Of a stretch of DNA of 64,000 nt, positions 24,836 through 36,519 are shown in pieces. Position 1 is the stretch's first letter. Each line of letters opens with the position of its first letter. Origin of the DNA: Dendrolimus kikuchii (lineage: Eukaryota > Arthropoda > Insecta > Lepidoptera > Lasiocampidae); assembly GCA_019925095.2 (NCBI GenBank), contig CM034389.1, positions 15,444,435-15,508,434 on the forward strand. The letters are read 5' to 3'. The notes beneath the pieces were generated by a model. That model searched no databases and was not told the origin of the DNA. It saw nothing but the letters and a program-made list of their open reading frames with translations. A program made the position numbers and the translations under genes.

Positions 24836-25130
24836 GGTTCCGTAGTTATTTTGGAGAAACCGGAATCGTTATGATTCTCACCGTTCATTTTATCCATCGC
24901 CCATCTGTCTTCGCCCCCCTAACTTTTTAACTTCTATGTAAAGAATTCTGATACAAATCAGGGTTTTAGAGCTTCAAAAATACTTTGAAGAATATGTTTT
25001 GGGTATATTTTGAGATATAATATATTCACGATTAAATAATTTTTATAGTTCCCTAGTCAATTAATGGCGAAAACAATGGAAGCTTGTTACTTTTACGGAA
25101 CCCTACATTGTGCTTGAACTGCCAGAGACT
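24836..25130. repeat. Interspersed repeat with inverted 'ggttccgta' ends
   Basis: Starts 'aggttccgta' and ends 'tacggaaccct'. The inside has 'ccatctgtcttcgcccccct' and 'gtaaagaattctga'. Related fragments are at 1150-1640, 2470-2770 and 62150-62700. The ends are inverted, suggesting a non-autonomous DNA element. Confidence 0.6.
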
Positions 25131-25705
25131 TACTTACCCAATTTTTTTTTAACAAAGAAGTGTGATGAGAGCGATCGTATGTTTAGAATTCCGGTACCTA
25201 AACACTTATGGTTTATTTTATTATATACTTAGGTTTATTAAATACATGTTAGTAAATTAATGTGATAAACATAAGTATTTTGATGCCATTATTAGATTAT
25301 TGAAACACAATTTAGAATTTTGTAATAATGAAATAGTAATGACTTTAATCACGAAAAATCATAAAAAATTCTTAATCATAAGATTCTTTATATCTACTTA
25401 TTATCTGTGAAAAAAGTGATTATTAAGCATTTCATTATTCATAATTATGTAGATTCACGAAGATTTTACATTAATTTCGGTTCCGTACCCAATAGAAACG
25501 CGTATTATGTGGTCTAGAAACGACCTTTCATGAAAATAATTTCTAAACCAATATCGTAAAAGAAAACAAACTAAGCTATTTACAAACATTCAAACACATA
25601 AACTCACTTTCACATTTACATATTACAATGAATAAGTATTGATATTTTACGTATTTTTTAAACATATTTAAAAATGAATCTAAAACGAATTATAAAATCA
25701 CCTAT

Positions 25706-25970
25706 CTAAAACCATTTGCTTATGCATCTTGCGAAATTCGTAAGGCGAATAACCAAGGCATTTAGACGCCAATTCTTATTCAGAGGCTCAGAGGGGTATT
25801 GTATTGTATGGGAATCGGGATGAGCGACCTCCAGGGTCAAACGGCGAGCCGAAGAGGGATGCGTTGCTAGGCAACCGGCCAGACCCGCCGTCGGAACACC
25901 CTCCATTCATAAACAGCGCACGCTCGGAATATCAGCCAAGCAAGACATAAATAAATCTGATTTTGTTACC
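25706..25970. promoter_or_regulatory. CpG-richer segment with perfect X-box (RFX site)
   Basis: A G+C-rich block contains gttgctaggcaac at 25863-25875. It fits the X-box consensus RYYNYY-N-RRNRAC exactly and is nearly palindromic. RFX factors use X-boxes to drive genes of ciliated sensory neurons and sperm. It lies 95 bases upstream of an ATG in good context (25971). The promoter function is inferred. Confidence 0.5.
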
Positions 25971-26058
25971 ATGTCGACGACTATTGGTATTAAGATAGTA
26001 CGCGATTATTTTACGTCGGAAGATTTCTTAGTAGTTTTACTAACGATAATAATTGTAC
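25971..26058 (+). CDS. Candidate first exon of an unknown membrane protein
   Basis: ATG in context ttaccATGT opens [19 protein letters not shown] followed by a hydrophobic run [10 protein letters not shown]. Donor-like GTATGT (26059) or GTACGT (26055) follows, then a (TA)n tract. If real, the rest of the gene lies to the right, but I find no matching exon. The upstream X-box is the main reason to list it. It could be a chance frame. Confidence 0.3.
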
Positions 26059-26081
26059 GTATGTGTATTGTATATGCATAC

Positions 26082-26082
<1 letters not shown>

Positions 26083-26147
<65 letters not shown>
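26083..26147. repeat. (TA)n microsatellite
   Basis: About 32 TA units, uninterrupted. Confidence 0.97.
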
Positions 26148-26149
<2 letters not shown>

Positions 26150-26298
26150 CCTTACAAAGTTGTTCCATTATATAGGTGTTTAAAAATGTACATTTTTTTA
26201 AAAATTTACAAATAGTCCTGGTATTAAATGTTTCTATGAAAATAGATTAATAATAATAATAAAAATCTATTATCACAGACAGGGCTATTGTTGCCAAT

Positions 26299-26615
26299 AA
26301 GCCTGAGATTGTGATAATAGATCGATCTGCGAGACATACGATGCTTGTTGATATAAGTATCCCACATGACTGTAATCTCGTAAAAGCTGAAACTGACAAA
26401 TTAACGAAATACCTTGACCTCGCGCACGAGATTACGGCCATGTGGCATATGGAGTCAACGATCATCGTACCGATAGTGGTGGCGAAGAGCCTCGACCAAC
26501 ACCTAGATAGGCTCTCGCACGGTAAATAGGTGAAGGCGGTTCTCCTGAGCACGGCACGCATTGTGAGGAAGTTCCTGCTTGGACCCTAGGCCCCGCTGCC
26601 GACGAACGTCAAATA
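26299..26615 (+). pseudogene. Non-LTR retrotransposon ORF C-terminal relic
   Basis: Frame from 26299: KPEIVIIDRSARHTMLVDIS, IPHDCNLVKAETDKLTKYLD, LAHEITAMWHMESTIIVPIV, AKSLDQHLDRL. It then stops at 26527 and continues in another frame as KAVLLSTARIVRKFLLGP. This is the C-terminal block following the reverse transcriptase in a widespread insect LINE. Flanking TAA/AAT simple repeats (26250 and 26620-26660) may be its tail. Confidence 0.6.
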
Positions 26616-26659
26616 AATAAATAATATAAATATACTATAATAATAATAATATAAACTTT

Positions 26660-27435
26660 ATTTCAGACCGGGGTCCATATTTAGTTGGGGTGTTAGTTAC
26701 AATTATCTTATAAATTAATGTTATTACATAGCGTTACTAATATTATTAAAAGTTTAAAGATTAAAAGTAAAAATTTATCTGTTAGCTCAAAAAAGTTTTG
26801 TTTTGAATAGACAATAGTAAGCAAGATTTTAACTACGAAATTGGGCACAATTCCAATAAACTAATATCTGTAGCTTGTGTTTTATAAGAAAACAATTTAT
26901 ATTATTCCTAAAAATGAAACAAAATCTATATACTACTATCCTTTTACATTAGTCCTGGGAATCCCTGATTTTTAATAATTTAATTCATTCAGGGCTTAAG
27001 TATGCGTATGTAGGTAATTATACAGAAGTCACGGCTGGCTTGTTCTGAGTGCGTTGAATACCTCTATCCATTTCAGTAGTCTATAGCCGAAAGCTTGGCT
27101 GATCACAGTCTAGACAGGCTTCTTGCTTGGATTGCTTCAGTGTAGCACATTACATTGATTTGTGCGACCGCCCGTCTCAGGCACTCGGCCTTTATGCACC
27201 TATGCTACGTACGGATTCGAGATTAAAGGAGAGGAGGAGAGGAGAATAAATAATATGTGTAAACCAAGCGGTTATTGAAATAATAAATAAGAATGATATT
27301 TTATTCAACCACCATTTTATTTTTTGATATATATATTTTTAATAATAGAATTGGCATAATATTGTCAAATAGAACATATAGAAAATTAGTTTATCTTTTA
27401 ATAAAAAAATTACTTCTATTTTTAATTTCACGAAA
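26660..27435. other. Intergenic, no gene recognised
   Basis: AT-rich with a slightly GC-richer patch near 27030-27220. No coding or RNA feature is supported. Confidence 0.4.
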
Positions 27436-27438
27436 TCT

Positions 27439-27594
27439 AATGGCCGGTTCCTATGTCTTACCGACCGTTCATTTGTTTAACCTACCATCGGTTAAAGTTT
27501 GACATGGCTTCATACGAGTAATGTCAAAATTCAACCGATGGTAAGTGAAGTGAAGTACGATACAAGTAATAGTACGATTATGAACCGGCCATAA
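27439..27594. mobile_element. Fold-back (MITE-like) element, ~155 bp
   Basis: The outer ends 'atggccggttc' and 'gaaccggccat' are inverted. Inner arms 'taccatcggttaaagtttgacat' and 'atgtcaaaattcaaccgatggta' also pair, so the whole unit can fold on itself. It is too short to code. Confidence 0.65.
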
Positions 27595-27814
27595 GTAAAT
27601 TTTAAACAATAAGTTGTTTGTTCTGTGTTTAAGCTCTTAAATATTAAACTATTGTCATGAAATTTTGTACTTATATTATATAGGTACTTTCAGTGGCAGA
27701 TATAAGCATGTGATACTTTTATCCCGACAAAGAGAAATACTTTCTATACGATACGAATACAAAGTATGAAAGAAGCGATCATGACTAATGTTAGAGTATG
27801 TAAGAGTTTTATCT

Positions 27815-28130
27815 GTGCAGGAACGGAGAAAGAATACAAATTCCTGCGGCCGGGCGGCCTGTCGTAAGAGGCCACAAAACAACCCACAGCTAAGTGATAG
27901 GGTATTTGCTCGACTGGATGGCGACCACCCCTGGTCCCCAGAGTATGCCGCCATAACAACCTTGTGTTGTGTTCCGGCATTAGTGACCAGGTTCCAGTGA
28001 TTCTTAAGAGAGCAGCAGCGCATTTGTAGCCCCTTTGGTGTTGCAAATGTCCATAGGCGATGGTAACCGCTTTCCATCAAGTGGGCCGTCTGCCTGTCTG
28101 TCGAGCTCCTGCCATAAAAAAAAAGTTTCG
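27815..28130 (+). mobile_element. ~300-bp A-tailed retroposon, copy 3
   Basis: Same start ('gtgcaggaacggagaaagaa') and end ('gctcctgcc', then 'ataaaaaaaaa') as the copies at 11858 and 15977. The antisense frame ESGYHRLWTFATPKG belongs to the repeat. Confidence 0.78.
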
Positions 28131-28134
28131 ATAA

Positions 28135-28855
28135 ATGATTACATAAGATGAAACTTCAAAATGCGATAGATTCCGCGGGTTATGTTTTCATAATATGCAA
28201 GCAAAGTTGCGAGAACACGTCTAGCGCTCTTAGATATTTAAATTCGACAACAGTTTAAATACAGTTTTAGCAGTAAAAACTTATACATTAAAATAACACA
28301 AAGAAACAATACAAGTTACATAATTTAAAAGAACCCATAAAAGTGCAGGGGTTTAGCTTGCGAATGCCCGGATTTGCAGTAAAGACATCGAAGGTCTTCA
28401 GTCGATGAATTTTCCTGGATTAAGAATGCGGATTCTTGTTTCCATCGATTTAATTCTTCAAATGAATATATTCATTCGAAGAATTATGTCTGCCAATGAA
28501 CAGTATTTATTGACTAAATCTACGCAAACTATGGCCTGGTAGCTTACCATTTTCCTTACAAAAATAAGCTGTATCTAATCTCATAAACTTTTGATATTGA
28601 TAGCATGAGTTATTTTCTTCTATAAATATAGATATTTAAAATAAATGTACAATTTGTAACATTTTTAAAACTAATAACAGTTATGAATATTTTTTTTATT
28701 TTAGCTTATAATCTTATTTATAGCATATTTGTAAAGTTTGTGAATAATAATAATACATATATTATTTATCAATAGCCGTGATGTAATTATTATAATAATA
28801 TCAGCCCATAAACATCCCACGGCTGGGTTTAGAGATCCCGCTTTAAAGGAATATA
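28135..28855. other. Intergenic, no gene
   Basis: AT-rich, no supported feature apart from being the left flank of the maT element. Confidence 0.4.
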
Positions 28856-28954
28856 CTTAGTCTGGCCATAAATACTGTTACAATCAAAAAGAAACAAAAT
28901 ATTACATTTGAATTTGGAATCTGTCATTTTTATATGATTGTTCATTGTATTTTG

Positions 28955-30191
28955 GAGTGGGGCGATAAAGAGAACCGAATCTCTGTGATTGCATTACACA
29001 AAATAGGTATGGAGCCAAGTGCAATTTTTAAAACTCTCCATACGCTTGGCATTAGTCAAATGTTTGTGTATTAGGCTATTAATTGGTACAATGAGACCAC
29101 CTCTGTTTGTGACAGAAAAAGATCTGGCCGTCCACGTAATGTTCGTACGAAAAAGGTGGTCAAAGCAGTAAGGGAAAGAATTCGAAGAAATCCTGTCCGA
29201 AAGCAAAAGATTTTATCTCGGGAGATGAAGATTTTATTTTATCGCTGGAGTACAGCAGACAGGCAGACGGCCCACCTGATGGAAAGCGGTTACCGTCGCT
29301 TATGGACGTTTGCAACACCAGAGGTGTCACTAACGCGCTGCCGGCCTCGAAGAAATTTTATGACACCCTTTTTAAAAAACCCCATGTTGTAGCGCTGTGG
29401 GAAAACCTCGGCTGGGAGCTCATTCCAAGATATAACCTAGAACCGTGTCGCGTATTTTAAAAGATTACTTAGGACTTGCAGCGTATAGGAGACGCACTGG
29501 TCATTTCTTAACTCATAATTTTAAAAAAAATAGTGTGGTAAAATCGAAACAACTACTGAAGCGGTACGCGAAGGGAGGTCACAGAAAATTTTTGTTTACA
29601 GATGAGAATTTTTTTACAATTGAGCAACATTTTAACAAACAAAATGACCGTATTTATGCTCAAAGCTCTAAGGAAGTTTCTCAATTAGTCGACAGAGTGC
29701 AACGTGGGCATTATCCGTCTTCAGTGATGGTTTGGTGGGATGTTAGCTATGAAGGAGTGACTGAGCCATATTTTTGTGAAAAAGGTATCAAAACATCGGC
29801 ACAAGTGTATCAAGATACCATTATTGAGAAGGTAGTTAAGCCCCTTAACAACACCATGTTCAATAACCAAGATTGGTACTTCCAGTAAGACTCGGCGCCG
29901 GGTCATAAAGCTCGGTCCACGCAGTCTTGGTTGGAAACGAACGTTTCGGACTTCATCAGAGCTGAAGACTGGCCGTCGTCTAGTCCCGATCTTAATCCGC
30001 TGAACTATGATTTATGATCAGTTTTAGAGAGTACGGCTTGCTCTAAACGCCATGATAATTTGGAGTCCCTAAAACAATCCATACGATTGGCAATGAAGAA
30101 TTTTCCCATGCAAAGAGTGCGTGCTTCTATTGATAACTGGCCTCAACGTTTAAAGGACTGTATTGCAGCCAATGGAGACCACTTCGAATAA
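28955..30191 (+). pseudogene. maT transposase pseudogene 1
   Basis: Recognisable blocks: paired-type HTH with RKRSGRPRNVRTKK, RERIRRNPVRKQKILSREMK, then after the insert RILKDYLGLAAYRRRTGHFL, FTDENFFTIEQHF (first Asp), SSVMVWWDVSYEGVTEPYF, DSAPGHKARSTQSWLE (second Asp), SSSPDLNPLNYDL. In the second copy the third residue is Asp (PLDYDLW), 37 residues after the second, hence DD37D (maT family). Here it has become Asn. Confidence 0.88.
29233..29431 (-). mobile_element. Truncated A-tailed retroposon in maT copy 1, with 5-bp target duplication
   Basis: It shares 'gtacagcagacaggcagacgg', 'atggaaagcggttacc' and 'tggacgtttgcaacacca' with the ~300-bp retroposon, then diverges. On the - strand it ends in an A-rich tail 'gataaaataaa'. 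The 5-base aagat occurs at both edges (29228-29232 and 29427-29431), a target-site duplication. Confidence 0.75.
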
Positions 30192-30329
30192 ACTTTTCAT
30201 ATTTTAAATTGTTATATATTTGTGTATTAAACTAACACACTGTAAAACTTATAAATGTTATTTGCAATAGAAAAAAGAAATTTTCTTTGTTACAATATTA
30301 ATGGCAAGACTAGGTATGTTACGTGTTAT

Positions 30330-30745
30330 TTTATTATATTACCCGGCAAACTTCGTACCGCCTCAGAATCAATAAATAAAAAACGTTGATTTCTGAACGA
30401 CGGGACGAACACCAAACGTTTAACATTCAAAACCAAAAAAATTACAAAAAACTTCACTTTTAAATTTAATTTAATTTCTGAACGCCTCTTAAATTTAATT
30501 GATTTCTAAACGACGGGACGAACATCAAATGTTTGACAGGTAGGAATAGTTTGTAAAGGGAAGCGAATTTTTTTTTACTATATTCCAAGCATTTTTTCAT
30601 ATTTACTCAGCTTTTAAACCTTCCCTGGATTTCCACAAATAATTCAAAACCAAAATTAGCCAAACAGTCCAGCCGTTCTCAAGTTTTAGCGAGACTAACG
30701 CACAGCAATTGATTTATATATAGATATAGATAGATAAGAAGGAAA
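30330..30745. repeat. Interspersed repeat ('cccggcaaacttcgtaccgcc')
   Basis: Contains 'acccggcaaacttcgtaccg', duplicated 'tttctgaacgacgggacgaac' words (30390 and 30505), and a close 'ccagccgttctcaagttttagcg' with terminal 'tatatagatatagatag'. This is a known style of lepidopteran repeat. No protein is encoded. Confidence 0.55.
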
Positions 30746-30749
30746 GAAG

Positions 30750-32830
30750 ATGAAGGTACTTTTAGTATATTGTGGGAAATAAAAGTATTTCGGCATTACA
30801 GTTGGCTCTTAAAAAAAGTGAAAGTATAGGTAAAATTAAAAAGTAAAAGAGACAAATGATGACGAAGGCGCGGGTAACACCTAGTAGTCCTGTTAGTTAT
30901 TAATTGATTATGATTATGTGACTAATCCCATAAAATAGCGATTAGAATACATATTTTATTGGACTTTTTAAGACATGATAAGTAAAGCAGCGATCCTTTG
31001 TGTCGCAGCTGATTTACTGTAATACGTTGGTCGTTCTATCGATTCTACGGAAACTATCGTTGAGAATGGTTCCGACTCTAGCCATATTTCAAAGGCGTAC
31101 CGTACCACACCACGGTGTCGCAGCCTTCATCTGGGCGACGAGACGGATTATCCACTTTCCTCAGATAGATTTTTCACTGCATCTCTTTGAGACGATACAA
31201 AATGATTTTCATTTTCCATTTCGGATATGATTTTGCTGGTTAATATCGGATAAAGAATGAAATTATGTTTCATTTTTATTAATCTCGCTCGTTCTTGTCT
31301 CTAATGCAGGGATTAAAAATATATCCTATGGATTTCATTGTTTGTCCACAAAGATTATTACTGCGATGTATTTTAAACAACTTAACTGTTTGCTACAAAA
31401 ACACTCATTGTAAATGATTTTACTAACAAATATTCTGTTATTATTATGAAAACGTTTGTTCTAAGATTAAGGTCTAAAAGTACGAATTCTATAATCCATT
31501 TTGGCAAGTCTACATGGTAAGTCTAAATCTGAAAACGAGTAGGTAGGTGTATGCTTTTGAGACTCGACAGAAAACTAGATACCTACTGTATAACAATCAA
31601 TATTTGTTAAAGGAAATTCCCATATTGCTTAGACATTAGTTTATGTATTTTCCAATTTAGGTAAGTGCGGTGACTACTAAGTGATATACGCAAGAAATTC
31701 ACAAAGGGTATTTTTTTAATTTGTTTAAAATAATGTATCCCTGAATATTTATTACTCTATAGATATTGTAGGATAGATAGATAGGTATACTGTACAGTTA
31801 TAATATATTCTAAAATATTCTATATCTAAAACTACATGTAGTAAAGTTGTTAATAGGTATATGTACTAATATGGTTAATAGACTGAGGACATTTAAAAGA
31901 AAATATATATATATATATATATATAAGAAATCGTTTTATAAAGGTTTTTTAATTTCCCCTGAAAGCGAATCATGGCTCCTTTGTTACATTTATAGATCGC
32001 GTGTACCACGCATTTGTGTCATAATTATTTATGGTTTTACCGAGTTATCCTAAAGGGCGGTTAAAACCAAAACCTCTAGGAGAGTCACAATTGACGGAAA
32101 AATATTAAATCCTTTTTTACATTGTTATGTTTGCATTCGTTTGCAACAATCTGTTTCTACATGACAAAGAACGCACTCAGGTGCAGACTGCAATTGCGTG
32201 TGTAGGTTTTGTGTGGTCATCTATTGTCGGATTTCTTCTATATCTTACAATCCATTCTATTACATTACAATTGGTTGAAAATTCAAAACACTTGAGCATA
32301 ATGAGTTTATGTCAAATTATAACCAGTACCTTCGTTCAAATGAATGTATTATAGTAAGATATAGTAACCATATCTTATACTTCCCTGCATATTATGTTGG
32401 GTATCTTTACCATTGTTAAGACGTGAGTTATCTTTCTTTACAAAACAACTATTTTAGTTCTTATTTAGGATTCCAAAACCATTTTGGTAAAAAGAAAACC
32501 CATAAAAAATCGTAACGTCGGTTTATCAGTTTATCTACTTTTTTATGTACATACCTATGCCACAATCATCTTCCTTAAAGTGCTGGTTCTCTGTGGATTT
32601 ATTTATAAGCATAAAGATCTAGATATTCTATATATCTTTACATAATTGTCATCCCTCAGTTACATGTGTGGTGGCCATCCTTAATTGTTACTGTTTATAC
32701 TATTTCACTACACCATTATGAAACAGCATATGGAATATAGCTTCTCGCGTCATTGATAAAAAACCATTTGTTTTTGATAGCAAAAAGAAAACCGGACCCT
32801 GGAAATAGATCGGACTCTGGGCTGAGAAGG
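30750..32830. other. Intergenic, no gene recognised
   Basis: Several frames of 60-76 codons are present, none with a recognisable domain. A short (AT)n run lies at 31905-31923. Confidence 0.35.
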
Positions 32831-32833
32831 TAA

Positions 32834-33246
32834 CCAGGGGCCTAATTCTGCTATTACTATCTCGTCAAAATCGAGGTACGATATCGTATCAATAGTAGAT
32901 TTACCTGATTTCGGTATTCTGTTAACTACAATTGCGTGCCCGTGGCAAGCCATTCTATTTTTTTAAATATTTATAAACGAAAACTTCAAAATAAACGTTT
33001 ATTATTTTGGTAGCTTTTTAATATTCATTTCGGCCAACGCCATTTCTGCTTATGGTAATTCATACCATTTTTTTTCTATTATTTTTATATTATTTTATTA
33101 TTTTTTTCTATTATTCCGCTGCGACGATAGATATCAAGAAGGTATTGTAGATTTAGTAGAATACGATTTCTTGACACTATCGCAATGGAATTGTACTTTG
33201 AATATCTTCGCAACGCCAAGGTAAAATCGCAGAAGTGGGCCCCGTG
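32834..33246. mobile_element. MITE with 'ggggcctaattctgctatt' ends, copy 1
   Basis: The left end 'ccaggggcctaattctgctatt' is mirrored by a right end of form 'aatcgcagaagtgggccccg'. The interior is alignable to 46304-46700 (shared 'gtattct.ttaact', 'gcgtgcccgtg', 'gtagaatacga.ttcttgacac', 'gcaatggaattgtactttgaat'). It is non-coding, with length near 410. Confidence 0.75.
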
Positions 33247-33249
33247 ATC

Positions 33250-34285
33250 GAACGCATTGATGACAATGGCGAGAACCTGTTGTTTTAGAGACAAATTGCT
33301 ATAACTTATATTGTATGAGAGTACCATTTTGTCAAAATGACTATGAGACTAAAGATATTGATTAGCCTCATACCTTTTTTAGCAAAACCTTTTTGGTGAT
33401 AATACGGCAGTATTAATGTCCACAGTCACGTGAATTCAATACGATATATTTCTTTTTTACCGCGTTCAAGGTCTCCCGTATATGAGCGACATATCGCTAA
33501 ATGGAATTGTAAATGCTTCTGATTTCATTGCCTATATAATTTCAAGGAATTGCCTCTCAACGTATCATATTACAGATATCCTCAGGGTATAAAATTCTTA
33601 GAAGGTTTTTTGATAGCAAAGGACAGTTAAATCTTTATTAAACTACAGAATGAAGTGAAATTCAAATTGTATGAATGATTAAATATAGTAGTACAATTGC
33701 TTGCAATTTTTTGATTTAATATATAATTAAGAGGTAAATTAACGTAATAACACTTTTAAACCTCAGAGTCGCATTTATGACAACAATTACAAAAAAAATC
33801 CCAGTAAACGGTTGCGAAAAGCAAAATAATGGTAAGTATATATAGGTTTAACTACGACGTTTTGGCCACTTTCTAACAGCGTTTTGTGAAAAGTTGCCGA
33901 AGTATCAGAATAAAAACAGAAAAAATAAATTAAAAAATGTTTTTCATAAAAAATCATTAACAGCATGCATAGCTCTGAAAACAACTCACGCAGCTTAAAC
34001 CTAAGCATTATCTAGAATATTTAGATTATCATATCAAATATAATTTTGTGTAAAGGTAATTGAACTTGGGGAATTGAATAACCTTACGACATTGGGGAGT
34101 CTGAGGAGAGTGTCGACCTGTCAGGTTCTTCACCCCCTTTTGTCTGTCCTGACGTGCCCTGTATGTAGCCCTGCTCTTTACACAGCTTCAAGTTTCAACA
34201 AGAACATAGAGTTCACTTACTTGCCTATCACATGATATTACTCTAAATAATATTATGATCATTATTATAACTATTTTTTGTATGT
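33250..34285. other. Intergenic, no gene
   Basis: AT-rich. A slightly GC-richer stretch at 34090-34200 may be another repeat fragment. No domain is seen in the short frames. Confidence 0.35.
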
Positions 34286-34289
34286 CTTT

Positions 34290-34912
34290 CAAGACCACGG
34301 GCCATAAAAATGGCCCGGACATTTGGAGGCCTTTCGTGGGGCCATGGGAAGGCCAACACATAGAGGCCCCTTGACAAATTTAATGTAAATGTGGCGTGAC
34401 ACTGACCGGCGATTATCCCTGTTTACACCATATAATAATGCACCCAAGGACAAGCCCCGGCCAGTGTAGGACGATTGTGGGAAATGAAGACAAAAAGTAC
34501 CGGGCTATTGGGGTGAACTGCTAGGCGTATTGGGGGCCTGGGAATATGGGGAATAAGGCGCCTGCCCGTTGCAATGTTCGGGGAACATGGAAAAATGGGC
34601 AGGCGGTGACTCGCCACTCCCTGCATGGGCCCCAAAAAATGCCATAAAAGACAGGGGCCACATGGGTGTGAGGGGCTAAGGGGTGTAGAGAGTTAGGCTG
34701 CAGGTTAACCGAAGCTACTTCTGACGTGATGCCATTTATCACTTCCACCCCTGGAGCTTGAGTCTTAGCTCTAGCGATCTCCACTCCGTGCCGGCCGGTT
34801 AAGGCAAGCACGGAGGCGGGGGGCCTTGCCTTGGCCCCCGGAGTCAGGTACGAGGTGACGCTACTCACCTAAGGCCTCGCCACAAATCCCCCCTGCGGGA
34901 GGGGGGGGGTAT
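34290..34912 (-). other. GC-rich island, probable 5' region of a non-LTR element
   Basis: About 620 bases are strongly G+C-rich in AT-rich surroundings, ending in a C/G homopolymer-like run (34890-34910). The - strand has a 115-codon frame (34868-34521), GAKARPPASVLALTGRHGVEIARAK and so on, without a recognised domain. Composition and abrupt edges suggest a retroelement fragment. This is not certain. Confidence 0.35.
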
Positions 34913-35241
34913 ATTATTATAGACCTCATGGAACTGCTATATTAGATACAATTTTGATTTAGATGTATAATTTTTATATCGGCATTCATTTTGCCAATGT
35001 CATAGTTACTTGAAGACACAGGTGTTAATTTTAAAAAATTATCACCGGACAATTTGGCTAGTCATTCGTTCAAATTTTCTGAAAATTCAAACAATATCTA
35101 ACTATTACGAATATTCAGAATTTAAAGAATATCAACATTACAGTATTTAGCAAACGATATAACTTCACAAATAATATACAAACTATGAAACTACTAAACA
35201 AAGAAACGAGTACTTTACATGAAACGAATATATATTATATA

Positions 35242-36515
35242 CTTAGTCTGACCATAAATACTGTTACAATTAAAAAGAAAAAAAAATATTACATTTGAAT
35301 TTGGAATCTGGCATTTTTATATGATTGTTCATTGTGTTTTCTAATTTTGGTGCCAATACATTGTATAACATTTTGCGATATTAAAATGAAATGGGACGAT
35401 AAAGAGTACCAAATCGCTGTGATTGCATTACACAAAGAAGGTATGGAGCCAAATGCATTTTTTAAAACTCTCCATACGCTTGGTATTAGTCAAATGTTTG
35501 TGTACCGGGCTATTAATAGGTACAATGAGACCTCCTCTGTTTGTGTCAGTAAAAGAGCTGGCCGTCTACGTAGTGTTCGTACAAAAAATGCGGTCAAAGC
35601 AGCAAGGGAAAGAATTCGAAGAAATCCAGTCCGAAAGCAAAAGATTTTATCGATATCACCTAGAACCATGCCGCATATTTTAAAAGATGACTTAGGACTT
35701 GCAGCGTATAAGAGACGCACAGGTCATTTCTTAACTCATAATTTAAAAAAGAATAGGGTTGAAAATCGAAACAACTACCGGAGCGGTACGCAAAGGGAGG
35801 TTACAAAAATTTTTTGTTTACGAATGAGAAATTTTTTACAATTGAGCAATATTTTAACAAACAAAATGACCGTATTTATGCTCAAAGCTCTAAGGAAGCT
35901 TCTCAATTAGACGACAGAGTGCAACGTGGGCATTATCCGTCTTTAGTGATGGTTTGGTGGGGTGTTAGCTATGGAGGAGGGACTGAGCCATAATTTTTGT
36001 GAAAAAGGTATTAAAACATCGGCACAAGTGTATCAAGATACCATTCTTGAGAAGGTAATTAACCCCTTAACAACACCATGTTCAATAACCAAGAAAGGTC
36101 CTTCCAGCAAGACTCGGCATCGGGTCATAAAGCTCGGTCCACGCAGTCTTGGACTTCATCAGAGCTGAAGACTGGCCGTCGTCTAGTTTCGATCTTAATC
36201 CACTGGATTATGATTTATGGTCAGTTTTAGAGAGTACGGCTTGCTCTAAACGCCAAGATAATTTGAAGTCCCTAAAACAATCCATACGATAGGCAGTGAA
36301 GAATTTTCCCATGGAAAGAGTGCGTGCTTCTATTGATAACTGGCCTCAACGTTTAAAGGATTATATTGCAGCCAACGGAGACCACTTCGAATAAACTTTT
36401 TACATTTCAAATTGTTTTATATTTATATATTAAACTAACACACTGTAAAACTTATAAATGTTATTTGCAATAGAAAAAAATTATTCTTTGTTACAATATT
36501 TATGGCAAGACTAGG
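35242..36515 (+). mobile_element. maT-type (DD37D) transposon, copy 2, inactive
   Basis: Same terminal repeats as the copy at 28856, with TA at 35240-35241 and 36516-36517. The full start is present here (ATG at 35386, MKWDDKEYQIAVIALHKEGM). An 11-base or similar deletion removes the REMK segment, and frameshifts occur near 35757 and in the C-terminal half. A deletion removes the LETNV segment. The element is dead. Confidence 0.9.
35386..36394 (+). pseudogene. maT transposase pseudogene 2
   Basis: It retains the start codon, the HTH region (FVYRAINRYNETSSVC), RRNPVRKQKIL, LKDDLGLAAYKRRTGHFL, then multiple frameshifts. The end reads WPSSSFDLNPLDYDLWSV and finishes GDHFE stop. It supports the DD37D spacing that is blurred in copy 1. 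Confidence 0.87.
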
Positions 36516-36519
36516 TATA

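Larger units (their letters stand above)
28856..30314 (+). mobile_element. maT-type (DD37D) transposon, copy 1, inactive
   Basis: Inverted ends 'c(t/c)tagtct(g)gccataaatactgt' start at 28856 and are mirrored before 30314, with TA at 28854-28855 and 30315-30316. The transposase is on the + strand, about 28955-30191, ending GDHFE stop. It is broken by a stop in MFVY*AIN, a 199-bp retroposon insertion, stops before DSAPGH and in NYDL*SVL, and a deletion over its start codon. Confidence 0.9.

Noticed and set aside
25706..25906. A 66-codon - strand frame opposite the X-box
   Set aside because: It has no domain, and high G+C content alone explains the lack of stops.
27676..28080. A 134-codon - strand frame as a gene
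   Set aside because: It is the antisense frame of the ~300-bp retroposon, repeated with changes at 11.9 and 16.2 kb.
32750..33327. Two - strand frames of 67 and 80 codons
   Set aside because: They lie across MITE copy 1, and the counterpart at 46.3 kb does not keep them open.
34423..34868. A GC-rich ORF as a host gene
   Set aside because: There is no recognisable domain, no splice structure and sharp composition edges; a retroelement fragment is more likely.
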